Shown here piece after piece: positions 19,520 to 21,874 of a stretch of 21,874 bases of DNA. The DNA is from a virus, in IMG/VR virus record IMGVR_UViG_3300050014_000226, positions 1 through 21,874 of that record; one strand, 5' to 3'. How positions within the stretch are numbered: the stretch's first letter is position 1; each line of letters begins with the position of its first letter. The notes beneath the pieces were generated by a model. It was given only the letters and a program-made list of their open reading frames with translations. It was not told the origin of the DNA and searched no databases. The translations under genes and the position numbers were made by a program.

Positions 19520-20632
19520 ATGATAAGAGAAATCGAAACAAATAATACAACAGAATACTTGGACGTAAGTCTTCAACCTGTTGACTTCGAACATATCCCA
19601 GACATCGTTACTGCAACATTGTCCGCAAATGGTATGGTTCTTACTGCAATGGTAAATAGGTATCTCAGGAACGATTGTGTTCGTAAAGTTACTTTGAACT
19701 ATATGTTACCATTTAGTGAACAGCAGTTTGTTATGGAATATGTCCTTGGAACATATGGACCATCAGATACGGTTGATGAACTTACAAAATATGTATTCAG
19801 CCTTGATCCAGTTCTTCATCAGATAGTTCATCCTGCACCAGAACAACTTCCAGATAATACAGTAAATATTAGGTTGTATACATATGAAGCAAACACGGCA
19901 TTTAATTATGGTACATGTTATCCTCAATACGATGGTGCAGTATTATATGCAGTAGGATCTTATGTACAGTATGGTGGAAGACTTTGGCAGGCACTTGTTT
20001 CAACAATAGGTAACCTACCAACTAATCCACAATTCTGGAATCCAACCGGAGTTCCATCTTCAGGGACTATTACATTTAATATGCCATTCACAGTAAGTTA
20101 TCCTGGGTTATCAATTATTCCAAGATCAACAGATGGATGGTATACATTAAGAGTTGTTGATATTGAGAAGTATAATAATGGAATACTTTACAATGTTAAT
20201 GATATAGTATTCTATCCTACTGGATTCTTTATATGCACAAGACAGACTTTAGGTAACCTTCCAACTGATGGACATTATTGGACACCAATGACTGTCGAAC
20301 AAGAACATAATTTATATGAATTTGGATACACATATAGTCCAACCCTGGCAACAGTATTGAACACGGATATGTTAATAACCAGATATATAAAACAAAAATT
20401 TATATATGAGTTACTTGTTAAGAGTAACTATAAGAGATACGATAACTTAACTGTAGTCAGTCAATTAGAGAAGATCTATGCTATGAGAGAAGCTGCAGTT
20501 GTACATTTAAATGCTGGCAATCCAATTACAGCAAGAAATATGCTCGACCTAATAACCATTGAAGACAATAGTTTCATGGTTAATAACCGGGAGAATAAAG
20601 CAATAGAAACCTTCACTAACTTTACGATCTAA
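19520..20632 (+). CDS. Putative virion protein with two carbohydrate-binding-like repeats
   Basis: 370 aa. Two repeats of about 35 residues, 142-175 and 222-257, share the plan Y-x-V-x-x-Y/I-V-x-Y ... GNLPT ... W-x-P: YAVGSYVQYGGRLWQALVST then GNLPTNPQFWNP, and YNVNDIVFYPTGFFICTRQT then GNLPTDGHYWTP. This resembles the small aromatic carbohydrate-binding modules (CBM5/12 type) that occur in phage adsorption and decoration proteins. The flanking parts are unrecognised: an N-terminal FEHIPDIVTATLSANGMV and a helical C-terminus. It starts 4 nt after the portal stop, so a neck, decoration or tail-adaptor role is likely. It may help hold virions on host surface or mucosal glycans; binding is inference. 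Confidence 0.75.
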   Translation: MIREIETNNTTEYLDVSLQPVDFEHIPDIVTATLSANGMVLTAMVNRYLRNDCVRKVTLNYMLPFSEQQFVMEYVLGTYGPSDTVDELTKYVFSLDPVLHQIVHPAPEQLPDNTVNIRLYTYEANTAFNYGTCYPQYDGAVLYAVGSYVQYGGRLWQALVSTIGNLPTNPQFWNPTGVPSSGTITFNMPFTVSYPGLSIIPRSTDGWYTLRVVDIEKYNNGILYNVNDIVFYPTGFFICTRQTLGNLPTDGHYWTPMTVEQEHNLYEFGYTYSPTLATVLNTDMLITRYIKQKFIYELLVKSNYKRYDNLTVVSQLEKIYAMREAAVVHLNAGNPITARNMLDLITIEDNSFMVNNRENKAIETFTNFTI

Positions 20633-21588
20633 TGAAACCAAATATTTATTACGGTAATATTGTCACCCATGGAGCAACTCCACCGGCAATTAGACCATTC
20701 AGTGAGGTCACAGGGTCTATAGTTACATTTACAGGGTTTGATTTGTCAGCAATATTATCAGTCGAAGCTAAACTTGATCTTCTATTCTATAACAGAGTTA
20801 ATGAAATTGGAGAGGTATTATCCTCTCTAGTTTACATATCTGATATGCTAGATCCGGACGATACTGACGATAAGACATATAATGTTAAGAAATTGTATGC
20901 CAATACTGATGCTGAAAATGCAATGGGATTAACAAAGGATAAAGTAGATTTTACTTATCTTAACTGTAAATGGGCTACAAGTAAGTTCTTTACAAATTCT
21001 ATCTCTCCGATGGTAGATACCCAGCACGACGAGCTAGCAACTAATGGCGATCCTTCGGTTAAGATGAATAAATATGGAATAGCATGTGATGGTTGGTATA
21101 CACAACTATCTGTGGGGTTTAGAACCATATCAAGCGGATCTCCGGCTACAATACCAGTATTACAAGGGTTACTTGGACTACATGATTTTATTACGCTTGG
21201 AACATTACCAGCAGTATTGTTAGTTAATGATCCGGTAGATATTGATTTAGATTCTAATTGGAACCTATATACAATAGCTGTAGAGGATGGAACAACAAAT
21301 CCAGACGGCTCAATACTTATACCCGGGACTTCTCTGGCTAATGTACTTATTACATTGTCGGATGATAATCCATACATTAAACAAGATTTATTTATACTTC
21401 CTACATACAATGAGTTGTACGATAATGCAGTAGTGCAGTATGCAGAATACCCAACCTATGGTAATCCTTACCCAACGTTACGAGACAAACATAGAATAAT
21501 GCATGACTATGCCTCAGATAATAATTTCTTAGAGGCTCAGTATATACTCCAAACAACAGATTATTTTAGGGCAGTAACACACTTGTAA
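20632..21588 (+). CDS. Putative structural protein of the head-tail region
   Basis: 318 aa, unrecognised. The start overlaps the upstream stop (TAATG). The sequence is rich in aromatic, Asp and Asn residues with little Lys, and looks largely beta-structured (SIVTFTGFDLSAIL, VLLVNDPVDIDLDSNWNLYT), consistent with a virion component. A helical C-terminal stretch (YPTLRDKHRIMHDYASDNNF) contains His residues but no recognisable catalytic pattern. Its position two genes after the portal suggests an adaptor or tail protein. No signal peptide or membrane helix is visible. Function remains unknown. Confidence 0.72.
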   Translation: MKPNIYYGNIVTHGATPPAIRPFSEVTGSIVTFTGFDLSAILSVEAKLDLLFYNRVNEIGEVLSSLVYISDMLDPDDTDDKTYNVKKLYANTDAENAMGLTKDKVDFTYLNCKWATSKFFTNSISPMVDTQHDELATNGDPSVKMNKYGIACDGWYTQLSVGFRTISSGSPATIPVLQGLLGLHDFITLGTLPAVLLVNDPVDIDLDSNWNLYTIAVEDGTTNPDGSILIPGTSLANVLITLSDDNPYIKQDLFILPTYNELYDNAVVQYAEYPTYGNPYPTLRDKHRIMHDYASDNNFLEAQYILQTTDYFRAVTHL

Positions 21589-21589
21589 T

Positions 21590-21874
21590 ATGTCAACATA
21601 TAGTGATCAGATAGATGTAGTACTTAGAGACCGATTGATTCCTAAGATGCAATCAGTATCCAAGGATATGGCAACAGTAGAACAGTATAGTTACGGTAGT
21701 TCTCAGTTACTCTCGCTAAAGCGTCAGTCTGATTATTATAGTATGATATATGATTTTTTGAAAGAGTATCTTGTTGGATCTGAGCAGATTGATAATGATA
21801 AACTTATCAATATTGTTAGATTGCTGGAGAATCCTGATAGTGAACGTAAAGGAATGGATTTCTTAGGAACACAA
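21590..21874 (+). CDS. Partial helical protein running off the window
   Basis: 95 codons are visible and no stop is reached. The start ATG 21590 follows the previous stop by 1 nt. The product begins MSTYSDQIDVVLRDRLIPKM and continues as a mostly helical chain (YYSMIYDFLKEYLVG, DKLINIVRLLENPD). The family is not recognisable. Context suggests another structural or assembly protein of the same late operon. Confidence 0.75.
   Translation, partial: MSTYSDQIDVVLRDRLIPKMQSVSKDMATVEQYSYGSSQLLSLKRQSDYYSMIYDFLKEYLVGSEQIDNDKLINIVRLLENPDSERKGMDFLGTQ

Noticed and set aside
20955-21410. 151-codon leftward frame opposite the 20632 gene
   Set aside because: Antisense shadow with no domain.
1-21874. CRISPR array, integrase, transposase or attachment site
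   Set aside because: No regularly spaced repeats and no recombinase motifs were seen; the window looks like a virulent-type phage segment.

Overview
The window reads as part of a double-stranded DNA tailed bacteriophage genome (Caudoviricetes). It is AT-rich and densely packed. Gene junctions are often ATGA or TAATG overlaps, and I see essentially no Shine-Dalgarno sequences before start codons, which is usual for Bacteroidota and their phages. The order terminase large subunit, small gene, portal, and the family-like lengths (about 763 aa for terminase without its intein, 801 aa for portal) fit a crAss-like phage (Crassvirales) or a related Bacteroidota phage. That placement is inference; no database was searched.

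Region 1 (1-3689, leftward genes). A 32-aa membrane peptide overlaps an endonuclease VII-type HNH nuclease. To its right is a gene-free stretch of about 730 nt with many short hairpins and tandem leftward terminators. Next come two paralogous unknown genes (1611-2174 and 2384-2986), a membrane protein (3296-3673) and a 54-aa membrane peptide (3135-3299) that was hidden by its size. Three leftward starts share the element TTAATAC-N9-ATG, a candidate phage promoter or leader element.

Region 2 (3690-4332) is a divergent control region with a G-rich tract, an A/T run and several inverted repeats.

Region 3 (4333-12072, rightward). It starts with an HTH protein and a PD-(D/E)XK (RecB/Cas4-like) nuclease. 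A run of mostly basic or unknown late proteins follows. Several carry short motifs typical of virion-associated phage proteins and a recurrent GG(L/V/M)(L/M) tetrapeptide. One has a zinc-finger-like cluster and a zincin-like HELTE motif.

Region 4 (12091-17086) is the packaging block. TerL carries a 347-aa LAGLIDADG intein inserted exactly at the catalytic Walker B glutamates. Then follow a tRNA-Thr(UGU)-like gene, a free-standing HNH nuclease with HTH and zinc cysteines, a consensus-like promoter, a small acidic-tailed protein, a tandem GroES-like co-chaperonin and a strong terminator.

Region 5 (17097-21874) is the portal gene, preceded by another TTAATAC element, then neck or tail candidates. 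One of these has two carbohydrate-binding-like repeats. The last gene runs off the window.
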